Below are positions 42,641 to 53,806 of a stretch of 64,000 bases of DNA, one piece after another. Numbering within the stretch: the first letter of the stretch is position 1; the number at the start of each line of letters is the position of its first letter. Origin of the DNA: Paramyrothecium sp. XJ0827 (Eukaryota > Ascomycota > Sordariomycetes > Hypocreales > Stachybotryaceae); assembly GCA_020881915.1 (NCBI GenBank), contig JAJFPB010000003.1:1922001-1986000 (forward strand). Reading direction: 5' to 3'. Made by a program: the position numbers and the translations under genes. Below the pieces are notes generated by a model, which saw only the letters and a list, made by a program, of their open reading frames with translations, was not told the DNA's origin and made no database searches.

Positions 42641-44257
42641 AGCTTCTCGAATCTTTCCTGTATCTGGGCGGCAGTCTTCGAATCGTTCGGTAGGGACTTT
42701 TGCGGGTACTATAGCACTCCACCTCTTCATACGGATCCGCAGTCCAAGGAAGAGTGTAGAAAGACTTTACGCGGCGCTCGTATCCGTAGTCGCTCGAGAA
42801 AGCGAAAACAGTGCTGAACGTTTCGGAACCAGTAAAGGACTGAACTCTGGGATGGAGTCCTCCACTTCTTGACGGGTGGGGAACCAGTATGAGCTCTTCA
42901 GCGCATGCCCCGGGGCGGTCTCGCCAAGAGCTTTGAAGAACAAGTTCTGCTGGATGGCTGGAGAGCTGCTGATGGTCTCATGCTAGGCTCTCCTTACACT
43001 AGTCGCAGCAACGTGAAGAATGTCAACATGCAAAACGATCGCTTCAAGGAGCTCTGTAGTGAAGAGCACGCACTAACTGTTCTGACTTCCCCGTCCATGT
43101 TGTATGGAACGCAATCCCATCGCATTTAGAGGGGATGATATTCGGGGCCTTTAGTGGTTGCTAATGCGGAGGTAGGATTTCTGGGGTAAATTGAGGTGGA
43201 GGGCGCGTCACCTCACTTGGCACATTAAACTTACGATGAAGCCCTGCTGCCTTATACTGATCAAGCTATCTGAACGGAGGTGCATCTACATTCGAGGCCC
43301 TTGGCCAAGAGGGTCATTTCGATAGACCACCAGAGATATTAGTCGCCATAAACTCCTTGTAACAAAGGAGCATTTATGCAAAGGCGCATTTTTTCCCCAC
43401 TACAACAAGACCAAATTTCGTCCTGTTGAAACCAAGCGCATGGATCGTGTCAGCTTAAATAGGCCTTCAGATGCTTGCGTTGACCATTGTAGATTGTCTG
43501 CGTGGACCAACTGGTCAAAAGCCTATGCCGATTATATTGCAGCACTTTCATTTGTGCATTTCCGACGCTCTGTAAAACCGCTGATCTGGTCTACCACTCA
43601 CCATATTATTTTGAGTAACAGGACTCAAAGATGGCCAGCGCATCAAGTTGTCAAGACGGGCGATCATTCTTAATATCGCTAGGTGATCGGAAGCTTCAAT
43701 TCAAGGAGGCTACGCCCGACACTTTGGCGAATCCACACGCGGTCGCCTGAAATACAACCTCCGAAGACGCCGGGCTGCCCGGACGCCCATCTCGTGCCCC
43801 CAATAACATTGGTTGAGGAACGGGAGGTGGAGAAGAACAAGGGTTCCGTGCCGTATTGCGGGTTCGGTAATCCTTGGCCGTAGGATCGGGATGCCCACAA
43901 TCTGCCTCTTCGGGACGTGTCTAAACGTCCAGAATAGTTCTTGAAACGGCTATTTCGAGAACCCTCGAGCTCGTAGTCAGCAGTGCAGCCGGCTTCCCCA
44001 AGCTGCAGTATTGGTCGAAAACCGAGATCATGGCATCGGCCACGATCCCATCTTGTGATATATAAAACTGTGGTGGGCGGGCTTCATATCTGCAAATAAA
44101 CTCATCCGTGCAGCAGCATTCCTGGGAATCAGCTGTAGACAGGTTACTTATCTGGCCACGATTCTACTCGTTTCTATCTGCATTCCACCGAACCAGGAGC
44201 GCCGCTCTTGCACTGAAGTAACCGACTCGATTTGCGACCTGCCTAAATTCCACCAAC
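42641..44257. other. No intact gene
   Basis: 1.6 kb; may hold further eroded sequence of the amidoligase-like locus (frame 42905-43129). Right end is the cutinase promoter. Confidence 0.4.
44059..44067 (+). promoter_or_regulatory. TATA box of the cutinase gene
   Basis: TATATAAAA about 190 bp before the cutinase start codon; sequence and spacing are consistent with a strong inducible core promoter. Confidence 0.45.
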
Positions 44258-45228
44258 ATGAAAACTACACTCGTTGCCGCAGCCATCACATATTCGTTTG
44301 TTTCAGGGCTTCCTTTGAGTTCAGTCGAATCATCAGATGTTGAGAACGGTTGGCTCCCAATCTTGGGTGCCAAAGCGGATGCCGAGTGCAGCGATCTTGC
44401 CGTGATCTTTGCTCGGGGCACATTTGATTCCGGGTATGCTCTAGCCAATAGTCCTCTCCCCGGGAGATATTTGCTTACATTTGGGTCCAGAAACATCGGC
44501 ACCTTCGTTGGTGCACCCTTCCGCGATGATCTGCTGTCAAAGCACAGCAGCGTCTCCTTCCAGGGCGTAGACCCGAGTGCCTACCCCGCTGACCTTGCTG
44601 GCTACATTGAAGAGGGTGGCTCCGAGAGCTGTGCCCAATCTCTGGCAAGTGATGTCGAAGCCTATTCTTCGGCTTGTCCTCAGTCCAAGATTGTCATTTC
44701 CGGGTGGAGGTGAGAAGGACCCATCATGTTAGAAAACACCAACTGACCGGTTTTCTCAGCCAAGGAGCTTTGTGTGCTCGCAAAAGCTTTCTTCACCTCA
44801 ACGATCCCAACGATCAAGTTGTGGCATTCGTTGCCTTTGGCGACCCCGCTAATACGTGGCGAGACACGATTAGCTTCCCACAGCTGCCTTCCCATGTGTC
44901 GCAAATATCCCTCTGCAACGACAGCCCGACAGATCCGCTGTGTGGTAGCCCCTTGCAGGACTTTCCTTCAACGCCCTTCGGCATTATAAGATACTTCAAA
45001 GACATGTGCTCTTCATTCGATCAGGCAGCCTTGAACTGGTCCCAGAAGAAGTCAGTGGCTAGCATCGTCATCGAGCTCCCTAAGCAAGCAACGCGGCAAC
45101 TGGCCAGATTTGCAAAGGACTTGGTGGCGGGGAACCTGCAGCGGTGGATGCTGTCACCGCAACATTTCTTGTATGGTATGGACGGTTCCGTGCAAAAGGC
45201 CTCTGACGAAATTCTGGCCCTCCTATGA
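44258..45228 (+). CDS. Secreted cutinase (carbohydrate esterase family 5-like)
   Basis: Two exons, 44258-44709 and 44760-45228, with a 50-nt intron that splits the nucleophile motif; 306 residues. Residues 1-18 are a signal peptide. The alpha/beta-hydrolase core shows AVIFARGTFDSG (oxyanion hole), four cysteines placed as in cutinases, the nucleophile elbow ISGWSQGALCA (Ser151), the catalytic Asp region near CNDSPTDPLCG, and a late His in SPQHFLYGMDG. Cutinases hydrolyse ester bonds of plant cutin and other hydrophobic polyesters outside the cell. At 306 residues it is longer than the classical 210-230, with a C-terminal extension that includes a KKSVASIVIELPKQATRQLA insert before the His. 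The hydrophobin gene lies 0.75 kb downstream in tail-to-tail orientation. Confidence 0.92.
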
Positions 45229-45972
45229 GAAACATTCTCCGGATTGTACCATGGGAAATGGTTCAACAAAAAAGAAGTCCTAACTAGGGATTATGGTGTA
45301 AGATAGAGTATCATAATAGTTAATGTGTAACACCGAGAAAGATTACATCTAATCTTGTCAACTATGAGCCCACAACAATTGTGTTCCAAGGCGATAGTTG
45401 ACTCCAATTCGTAGTATCACCCGGATTTGTAAATAATACTGAGAACTTTGATACACGCATGACCAGGAGCACATTCATCCAGGATGATATGAACCGTGCT
45501 TCTACAATCTCGTGATTTTTGAAGACGTGGAGTGAGTGCCAGGCATCCACATGTGGATCTGAAATGAGCTCATTCAGGGATGGACTCATGTACTATGTAG
45601 ATAACCTTGAAAATTTCCAGCAGTGACTGCCTCCTGGAAGAGTTTCACCATCTGTTTACATATGAAGAGTTCACCATATGTTTACATACGAACATCGATA
45701 TTAAGTGGAAATAATCAAGAAGGGTATCTTGATCTGTCCTGCTTCGTTTTATAGTTTCTGACAAGGCAAGAGAAGTTGGGCCTTTACTATACTTGGAAAC
45801 CGGATTAATGTTTCATATGTGAATTGTTTCTTAGACATGGCGAAATATAGCAATCATACAAGGAGGGTACCTTAATGTTTCCCCAACATCTTGATCCATC
45901 AAATTGTGTTACATCATCCTCAGAAGCGTAAGCAGATATCAGTTGCTCCTAGCCAATATCCATTCCAGAAAC
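45229..45972. other. Convergent intergenic region
   Basis: AT-rich spacer between the 3' ends of cutinase and hydrophobin genes. It has a short direct repeat (TTCACCAT-TGTTTACATA motif at about 45645-45690, two copies), otherwise nothing. Confidence 0.5.
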
Positions 45973-46326
45973 CTAGTCCTGAACGCCCGAGGGGGTGTTG
46001 CAAAGAATGCCTTGTCCCAGGAGAGGGAGAACGCAGCAGCGAGCACGCTGGCCGATTGCGGAGCAGATGGAAGAGAATTCGTCTGCAGAGGTGGGAACAA
46101 GAGGGGCTGGCAGGCGGTTAGCGCATCGTTCAAGCTGCTGGGTGCTCGGAAACTCACGATTGCCACAGTCAAGGTTGGCGAGCCCCAGGACGTCGGTAGC
46201 GCAGCACTGAAGGGTGTCGTACAAGCCAGAGCAAGCATCATACTGACGCTGTTCAAGCTGGGCCGGAGCAGCCACAGAAACGCCAGCAATGGCAACAACG
46301 GTAGAGATGATGGCGAAGACCTTCAT
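45973..46326 (-). CDS. Class II hydrophobin
   Basis: Two exons on the minus strand, 46326-46158 and 46106-45973, with a 51-nt intron at the position common in class II hydrophobin genes; 100 residues. Signal peptide MKVFAIISTVVAIAGVSVAA. The mature protein has the eight-cysteine pattern C, CC, C, C, CC, C with class II spacing: YDACSGLYDTLQCCATDVLG, LDC, FSSICSAIGQRARCCVLPLL and ILCNTP. The protein is secreted and self-assembles at water-air or water-solid interfaces, coating hyphae or spores and helping attachment to hydrophobic surfaces. Without splicing the frame would run through a non-conserved insert, so the intron is certain. A TATAAATA box lies about 130 bp upstream. Confidence 0.96.
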   Translation of the reverse strand: MKVFAIISTVVAIAGVSVAAPAQLEQRQYDACSGLYDTLQCCATDVLGLANLDCGNREFPSTQQLERCANRLPAPLVPTSADEFSSICSAIGQRARCCVLPLLGQGILCNTPSGVQD

Positions 46327-46452
46327 GTTGACTGTAGTAGACTGAGCGTAATGATCAGGTGTGGAAGAGGCTGAAGGTGCTTGTAGAGAAAGCTGAGTGT
46401 GTATGAGTCTGGATTGATGGTCCAATGTTTTCTGGCATAGGGAGGGACCTCT

Positions 46453-46460
46453 TATTTATA
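46453..46460 (-). promoter_or_regulatory. TATA box of the hydrophobin gene
   Basis: TATAAATA on the minus strand, 127 bp before the start codon; a strong match and typical for a highly expressed hydrophobin gene. Confidence 0.55.
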
Positions 46461-49400
46461 ATTGAATTTCAAGCTCATCACCTTCTCTTCAAGTGACTGT
46501 CGAAGCAAGGGAAGCTGAAAAACGACACCACTTACATCATTCTCGTCGAGAACCATTCAATCAGAACCCTAACCTCGTTCCATAGCGTCATACCAGACAT
46601 TGTACTCTGAGTTAGGATCCTCTGTTAAGGAGGAGAAACAAGGAAAATAGTGAAAAGGGGGTTTAGCCTTTCCCTAGCTGGCCTTGTGTGGAGGCTTGGA
46701 TCTCGTGGGAGGGTATACGTCGGGACCCATGCTGCATAAAAAGGACAATTTTGCGTCATGGGAATTGAGCAAACTCGGTAGCAGTGTAGACACTGGGATT
46801 TGGAAGTCCAATCGAGACCTGCATTCAGACCGCAAAGCCCAGATCCTAGAACAGCTCAACATCCATCATCGCAGCATCCCTGGGTAGGAATATGTATCCG
46901 AGGATGATCGTTGCTGTGCTTGGTTTGCAACTCCGCTATCTGGCAGGCTTCACGGCCTAGGGGGTTTGAAAGGATGCGCCAGTGCCTGAGCGACTTCCGA
47001 TGGTACAAATGAGGTATTGTAACGTGATGAAACACAAATACAAGGACTTGATCCTCGCGTAATTATGTCTTGTCTCTTGAAGTAGGTAGGATGAGTGAAC
47101 CTTTTGGCCATGCTCAAATCCAGAGTCTTCTGTCAAGAGTTGATGATGAGCTATCTGTTTCCAAGCCATGGCCGGCGCGACGTGCCGAGGGCGGTGCAAG
47201 CCCACTCCCGATCGCGCTTGCATGCGTCCTGCCAGGGGTTACCGACATCATCAAGTGGCCCCATTCGCTCACCCCGGTAAGTAGGTAACCGAATTGAGAA
47301 GACAATCCAACGGTCAGGGAGGACCAGAGCCTTGACGAGCTGGAAAGGTCGGTTCTCAAAGGTGATAAGCGACAACAATTACTTCATTGGCTTGACGTGT
47401 CGAATTGATTCGTTGAATGAAGTCGCAGTCTCAGGGGGTGAAGCAGGCTTCTCGCCAGGTCCGGGGTAAAGGCACATATAGGCCAATTAAGATGACGACG
47501 ATCACAACCTGTTTCCAACGGCGTCAACGGGAATTCGCCTCATCCATGGCACCATTCCAGTGATCGACAGTACTGGCGCATAATTCGCCCCTTGCCGCAA
47601 CGAAACCCTAGATAATGAAGTATGCCACGGCAACAGTTTACTAAGGCCAGAGGCCGTAACACGTCGAGCCAAGATATAGACGACTTGAATATAGGTAAGG
47701 ATTCTTGCAAATCGCCCACGGTCTTCTCGGGAAACCAATTGGTCGGCAAATCCAGACGGCACCAAGACGTGTGAGCTTCACTTACTGGCGTTTTGATTGG
47801 GACAGGAAGCTTTTCGATCTTCAAGTTGTGCCCGCCACCGCTTCCTAATGCGGTTCTCAATTCGGCAGGGCAACCCAATCAAGTTCCAGGAGGCAGATTG
47901 TAATGTCGGCTAACGGTTCTGACATCGCTACGGACCACAAACAAACCAGAAAGTATCGGGATTGGGATTGCTAGTGCTTATTTTAGATCTAGCCAAGACA
48001 TAGCCTTGTGTATGTGACCAGGATACAGCCTCCGGCCAGCGTCATCCAGGACAACCATCTTGCGGCTTCCTACCAGGTATCTGTGCCTGATACACTCATA
48101 GTTCGCCATCTTGCCACCCACACTGTCTTTTTGTCAGGACTGAATGTTGAGAGTTTTGCATAGATCAAGACAGATGAGGGGATCGTGGTGATTGAAGAGG
48201 ACCTCTTGACGTCAATTGAAGACCTAATAATGCTCTTAGTTCTACAATAACTGTAGGGACGTCATCACGATGATGTAATGAGAAATTGTTGTAAGACAGG
48301 AGGAATGTGTCATGGGAGTTTTTGGCCGACAAGGGCACATTCCACTATACCATCCATTGTGTTCACACCTTGCGCCTGTAGTAAGTGCCATGCGAACATG
48401 CCCAAACCTTGTAGAGTTTGCGATCCTATAATCGTGGGGCAGCCACCAGGAGGGTCGAATACCTACCTTTCGACGATACGCATACTAACTGTTTATACTG
48501 GTTGGACACAAGAGGATTGAACGGAGTAGTAGCAACCAACGTAAAGTTCGGACCTAACCATAGCAATGAGTCGATCTTGGCGCCGTGTGAGAGGAACGGT
48601 GCAAGCTCACCCTCCTCAAAAGTCGGCACCACTGCTGGAGTAAGTCTTCACGATAGGCTGTTTAACACTAGTCTGTCAGTGGTCACAAGGGGATGATGCT
48701 TATCCTTCACATCTACGTCGCCAGTTCTTGCATTGGCTTTTCAAATATTGACTAACAGTACTGTGGTATGCAGCGGCCAGAGCTACTCCCGCAGGGCAAT
48801 TGGAGGGTGCGTCGTACGCATTGGTCATTGACGATACCGACGTAGATATCGTCACACATGTGATGGAATCGTATAAAAGGCGAGGTCTGACTAAGCTAAG
48901 CGCAAAATAAGGAACATTTTACTCACAATTCATAAGGAGTCTACCAGAGGAGGGTGTTTTTTCTCGGAGCTTCGGGGAAACAGACAGCCATGAGGTCTCA
49001 ATCAGTGGTAGAACACCCGTTCAACCTAAGTCTACCTTAATGAGGGACGTCAGCTGAAGGGACATTTCTTTTACTTAATCTAGAAGCACAAAGAGGAAGG
49101 GACTTGGTGGCGCAGGGTAGGTGACGCCTGGTGTGGATCGGAATGCACTCAGTCCCACGCCCTGCCGCGGCGCGTGCGTTTACAGTGCTTGTGGCGCTCC
49201 AGAAGCAGCAGACAGCACTTACCAGAGTGGCCGAGGGCGGCGGGGTACCGGTAATCGGACGGTTCCGACTGGGCTCTCCAGGGGTCAAGTTACCGGAGCG
49301 GGGTACTTGGAGCCCCTCCATTGCCTCCCCGCGAAGCAAAAGCAAAGCAAAGGGAGGCGGAGAGGGGAACTTTTTTTGGAGTGCCAAGCCAAAAATGGCC

Positions 49401-49791
49401 TCGGCCGTGATAATGATAACCGCAAACCGCAAAAAGACCAGGGCCAGGACTTCGGCGGGCTCCGGACTGGAGACGGATCTCTCTGGCTTGTTGCGCATAT
49501 CAGGCCATGCACGGGGCAGGAAAAAAATACAAGAGGAAAAAGAAAAAAAAATTGAAAAGCCGACATTTCCCTCTCGACCAACGATTTTCCTCGAGTCCAG
49601 CCACAACTTCCATCACATCGCATCGCATCGCATCGCGTCCTCCTGCAAGCACTCCACGGCCCGCCACCCTGCCGTGCGACACGAGACGACAAATTTCAAG
49701 CCACTCACCGGCATCACCTTCACCTTCACCCACCCCACCCCCGCTGCCGTACGACCCTCGGCTCGGCTCGCCCTGCCCTCAACCGCCCACA
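46461..49791. other. 3.3-kb gene-poor stretch
   Basis: No supported gene. Frames at 47502-47765, 47540-47878 (minus) and 48278-48696 (plus) are short and family-less. From about 49100 the DNA turns GC-rich and includes the leader of the 2OG-oxygenase gene, with purine-rich (49330-49400) and CATCGCATCGCATCGCATCG-like repeats at about 49615-49638. Confidence 0.45.
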
Positions 49792-51224
49792 ATGGCCTCC
49801 GAAGACCAGCAGCAGCAGCAGCTGCTGCCGATGGACCTCCCCGTCATCGACCTTGACGTCTACCTCAACCACCCCAGTGACTCGCCCGAGGTCCAGGCCG
49901 AGTGCGCCAAGGCCACGCACGCCCTCATCACCTACGGCGCCCTCGTCCTGCACGACTCGCGCGTCTCGAGCGACGACAACGAGGTCTTCCTCGACCTGCT
50001 CGAGGACTACTTCGCCCAGCCCGAGGCCGACCTGCGCCGCGACGAGCGCCCGGAGCTCAGCTACCAGATCGGCGTCACCCTCGAGAACACCGAGAAGCCC
50101 AAGTGCGCCGTCGACGAGCCCTGCCTCGACGTCATCCAGCGCCTGCACCCCTCCCAGCGGCCCCTCGACATCGCCGGCCACAACCCGGACCCCAAGTGCC
50201 GCTTCTTCTGGCGCATGGTCGAGCCGCCCCCCTACGAGACCGAATTCCCCGGCCTCAACGCCGCCAACATCGTCCCCGACGCGCCACACATCAAGGACCG
50301 ATGGAGCCCTGCCATGAACCAGTGGGGGACCTCGATGAGGAATGCGTGAGAACAGCCCTTGCCCTCCCCCGCCACGACGTCTAGTCTGCACTTTTACCGT
50401 TCAGTGCGGGATATCGACATGCTTACACGGGACTTGCACAGTGTTACTAAGCTTGCTGAGATGACGGCCGTCGGCCTGGGCCTCCCAGCAACACACTTCA
50501 GCGATGCCGGTCGCTACGGGTACGTTGGACGGTGGTGATGAAGCTCGATTCGAGATATTACATGCAACTGACACGAGAACCTGAACAGCCCTCACCTGCT
50601 GGCCCCGACCGCCTCGGACCTGCAAAAGTACGGCGAGAAGGACACCATCCTCGCCGGCTTCCACACCGACCTCAACTTCCTCACCATCCACGGCCGCTCG
50701 CGCTACCCGGGCCTCAACATCTGGGCGCGCAACACCGGCAGCCGCATCCCCGTCAAGATCCCCCCCGGCAACTACCTGCTCGTCCAGGCCGGCAAGCAGA
50801 TCGAGCACATCACCGGCGGCCTGATCAAGGCGGGCTACCACGAGGTCGTCGTCAACGAGAAGACGGTCGAGACCATCGAGCGCCGCAAGAGGGAGTTCCC
50901 CGACCGCCCGCTCGTCCGCATCTCCAGCACCATGTTCTGGCACCTCAACTCCGACTTCGACCTGGCCCCGATCCCCGAGCTGCGGGACAAGGCGCGCGCG
51001 CTGCGGGCCGACCAGTTCAACCTGGGCCGCGACGAGGGCAAGGAGGTCGAGTACCCTCCCATGAAGGTCGGCCACCAAGTGCAAGGGTCAGTTTGTTTCT
51101 CTCTCTCTCCCCCCCCGCCATCCTGAAATTGTGGATGAAAAGACGGTGGTGTTTCAGTAGGATGTGGGTAACTAACGCGTGGGGAAAAAACAGTGAACTC
51201 AAGCACATTGCTCTGATGGTGTAG
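49792..51224 (+). CDS. 2-oxoglutarate/Fe(II)-dependent oxygenase family protein
   Basis: Four exons, 49792-50345, 50385-50519, 50589-51086 and 51194-51224, give 405 residues. The start MASEDQQQQQ is favoured over an earlier in-frame ATG at 49507 whose translation is low-complexity lysine/serine. An N-terminal DIOX_N-like part has LPVIDLDVYL and ITYGALVLHDSR; the double-stranded beta-helix has the iron ligands in GFHTDLNFLTIHGRSRYPGL (His and Asp) and in GKQIEHITGG (His), with VRIS near the 2-oxoglutarate site. Members hydroxylate, desaturate or cyclise small molecules; the substrate is unknown. Intron 1 is very short (39 nt) and uses the acceptor at 50384; the apparent CAG at 50404 would bring an early stop. 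The last exon encodes only ten residues. Confidence 0.86.
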
Positions 51225-52595
51225 AGCGGTGATTGTCTATAAATAAACCCGGCGAGACCATGTGGGATATACCTCTGGTGATCTAACGTCAAGAGATGGA
51301 TGCATTGTGTGGGCACTGTGGGCATGACTGGACGGTTCAGCGTTTGATGGAATCATTTACTTGTAGCATTTGCACGGACATATGACACGCGAGCGGATCT
51401 TTTCTCCGCTGATGAAAAACATAAAAATGCAGATATGAAAAAAATGTCAATAATTCTCAGTTTCAACTGTGCTGAACTGGGTCTACATGCTCGTGGCCTT
51501 GGAAGGTTCTCACCATGATCCGAAAGCTCAGATTCACAGCCTCCCAAAGTGGTATTCGTTTCACAACGCCAGGTCGGTGTTTCCCCCAGGCCGCTACGGC
51601 GCTCCACGATGTTTGATTGGGCGAGAGGACAGGACGAGCAGAAGCAGAAGCAATTGCAGTTCGCGGTGGCGTCCTGGGGATCGCGTCCAACTCCCCGCCT
51701 GCATTCGAAACGTGCAACGTCTGTGTGATGAGCAGCACCAGTGCATCAAAAGACTGGCAGGCCCCTTAGCTGTGCTGTGGCTGGCTCTGGTTCGTGCCGC
51801 CTGGGCCTCTTCTGCCCCTAGGCCTGGACCTAGACCGCAAATAGCATGATTCTCCAGTCGTGCCAATCTCCGTTTTGGCGACCTTTAGGTCTAGCGCGCC
51901 CATCTAGACGGAGCCAAGCTTCAGCTTTTTGGGGGAAGAGACGCAAAGACTAAAAAGAGCCAGCCAGCCCAGCCCTGAATGACCTCAGACCCCTCCTCCA
52001 TCCCCATCCACGCGACCCTTTGAAACAGATGCTGGATTTGGGGGACGAGCATGGCACTCTCAAACATGCTGGCCTTCTCCGTTCCCCCCGCTCCCGGACA
52101 GGGCGCTTGACCCGACAGGACGTTTGACGAGAGCTACCAAGCTTTTCCCCATGGCCCTGACCCTGGGCTGTTTGTCGCCGGGCTGCTCCACCCGGCGCGC
52201 CGCATTGGCGTTGCAGTTTCGAGCTAGACAGACTTGGCTTTGACGACCCGAGCCCGCCTCTCACCTCTCACCTCACGTCGCCCTGCGGAATCTTGTTAAA
52301 AGCCACGGCCGTGGCCCACCAAACTTCGCGGCTGGGGTGGTTTTCTTTTATTTCGTTTCCCGAGCCGTGAACTTGTTTCCTTTGGTCTCATGCTTCCCGT
52401 GCCGTTTTCCTAATCACCTTCCTCCCGTTCTCAAGCGCAGGCCGCCTCCCCCCAAAAACAACCATACCACCCCTTGCATGTCGCTTCCGCGCGCTGGACG
52501 ACCGCTACTTTAATTCGTGTACATCATAAAACGGCAGCTCCGCTCACATTGATACCCTTGTCGTGGATCGACGGTAATATCTCAGCGCATACAGC
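51225..52595. other. Intergenic, nothing recognised
   Basis: 1.37 kb between the oxygenase and the UstYa-like gene, GC-rich toward the right where the leader of the latter lies. No small repetitive precursor peptide gene (KR-flanked repeats) of the ustiloxin type was seen. Confidence 0.45.
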
Positions 52596-53523
52596 ATGGA
52601 TAGGAAAATCGAGTACTTGCCCCTGGACGAGGAAGGCCTGGTCAGCCCGGAAAGGGACGCCTTCTTGCGATACGAGCCCGAGCATCGCAGGTTTCTGCGC
52701 TCCGATTACTACGAGAACGGCCGCTTGCCGGGCGGCATGGTCTGGCTCTGCCACGCCGTCCTGTTGAGCATCTCCGCCACCCTTTTCATCCTCTCCCTCA
52801 GCGCGCGCTACGGCATCTCGTACGACCTCTACCACGCCAGGCACTTTTCCCCCTACTGTAAGTGCAACCAGATGAACAGACGAATTGGGTAACCATTGGC
52901 TAAACGCCCCCTCAGCACCGGCTGCCCCTGTCGTGGAGTATCAGACGGAACGGTACAGCGTGAGCGCATTTGTCGACGACTCGGAGTATGTCGGCTACGG
53001 TCCCGAGGTCGACCGGGCGTGGAACCGCATCACCCGCGACGTCGGCGACCAGATGATTTCCCAGGAGGAGCTGGAGCGACTGGGCCTCGACCCCATGTCA
53101 GCGAAGATCAAGGACCACAAGACGGGCGACGAAGGCTACCGCGCCGGTCTGCAGGTATTCCACCAGCTGCAATGCCTGGACCTGCTTCGCCAGGACAGCT
53201 TCAGGGACTACTACTCCCACCAGAGCCGGGATTTTGAAGGGCCTCGTCAAGTGCTGCGCCGTCGCCTGGGTAAGCCCCCCCCGTCCAAGACGAGACAAGA
53301 CCCAAACCGTGCTAGATGTGGAGAGCTAACCAACATACGTCTAGATCATTGCATCGAGACGATCCGCATGAGCCTCATGTGCCAGAGCGACGTCGGTGTT
53401 TTCACCTACAAGCACTACGAAGGCATCGAGGGTCGCTGGCCGGATCTCAACACCCTCCATACGTGCCGCAACTTTGACGCGATTCGCGACTGGGCGTCGG
53501 CGAACGCTGTGGCGTCAAAGTAA
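52596..53523 (+). CDS. UstYa-like (DUF3328) membrane protein
   Basis: Three exons, 52596-52857, 52916-53269 and 53345-53523, with 58- and 75-nt introns; 264 residues. One transmembrane helix lies at about 47-70 (MVWLCHAVLLSISATLFILS) after an acidic cytosolic head. The lumenal part carries the two family motifs: FHQLQCLDLLRQ (about 169-180), in which the usual second His of HxxHC is replaced by Gln, and DHCIETIRMSLMCQSD (about 206), a normal second motif. Proteins of this family act as oxidative cyclases of ribosomal peptides (ustiloxin, cyclochlorotine) or as related tailoring enzymes. With one metal-ligand-like His missing, activity of this one is doubtful or altered. The gene lies 1.4 kb after the 2OG oxygenase, same strand. 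Confidence 0.86.
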
Positions 53524-53806
53524 GAGACCAGCCTGGGCTCATGGGGCATGCAGCGATTCATTTCTGGTTTCTTTTTTTTCTTCTGCGTCTTTGGAATGGA
53601 AATACCCTTATTATCTAGCTCGGCTGCCACAAAGGCGTTATAAACTCATTTTTGGTATCGTAATCTCTGCTGCGGCACTTCGTACAATGCGGCTTTCCAC
53701 CAACAACCCAACCACAACGCGGGGCCAAATAAATTCAATACAAAAAAGAACTTCTACCCAAATGCCATAAACTCGCTTTCCCCAATCCTACCTCTTTCAG
53801 CACCAA

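Noticed and set aside
49853..50391. Arg/Pro/Ser-rich plus- and minus-strand frames over the 2OG oxygenase exon
   Set aside because: Shadows of a codon-biased, GC-rich exon.
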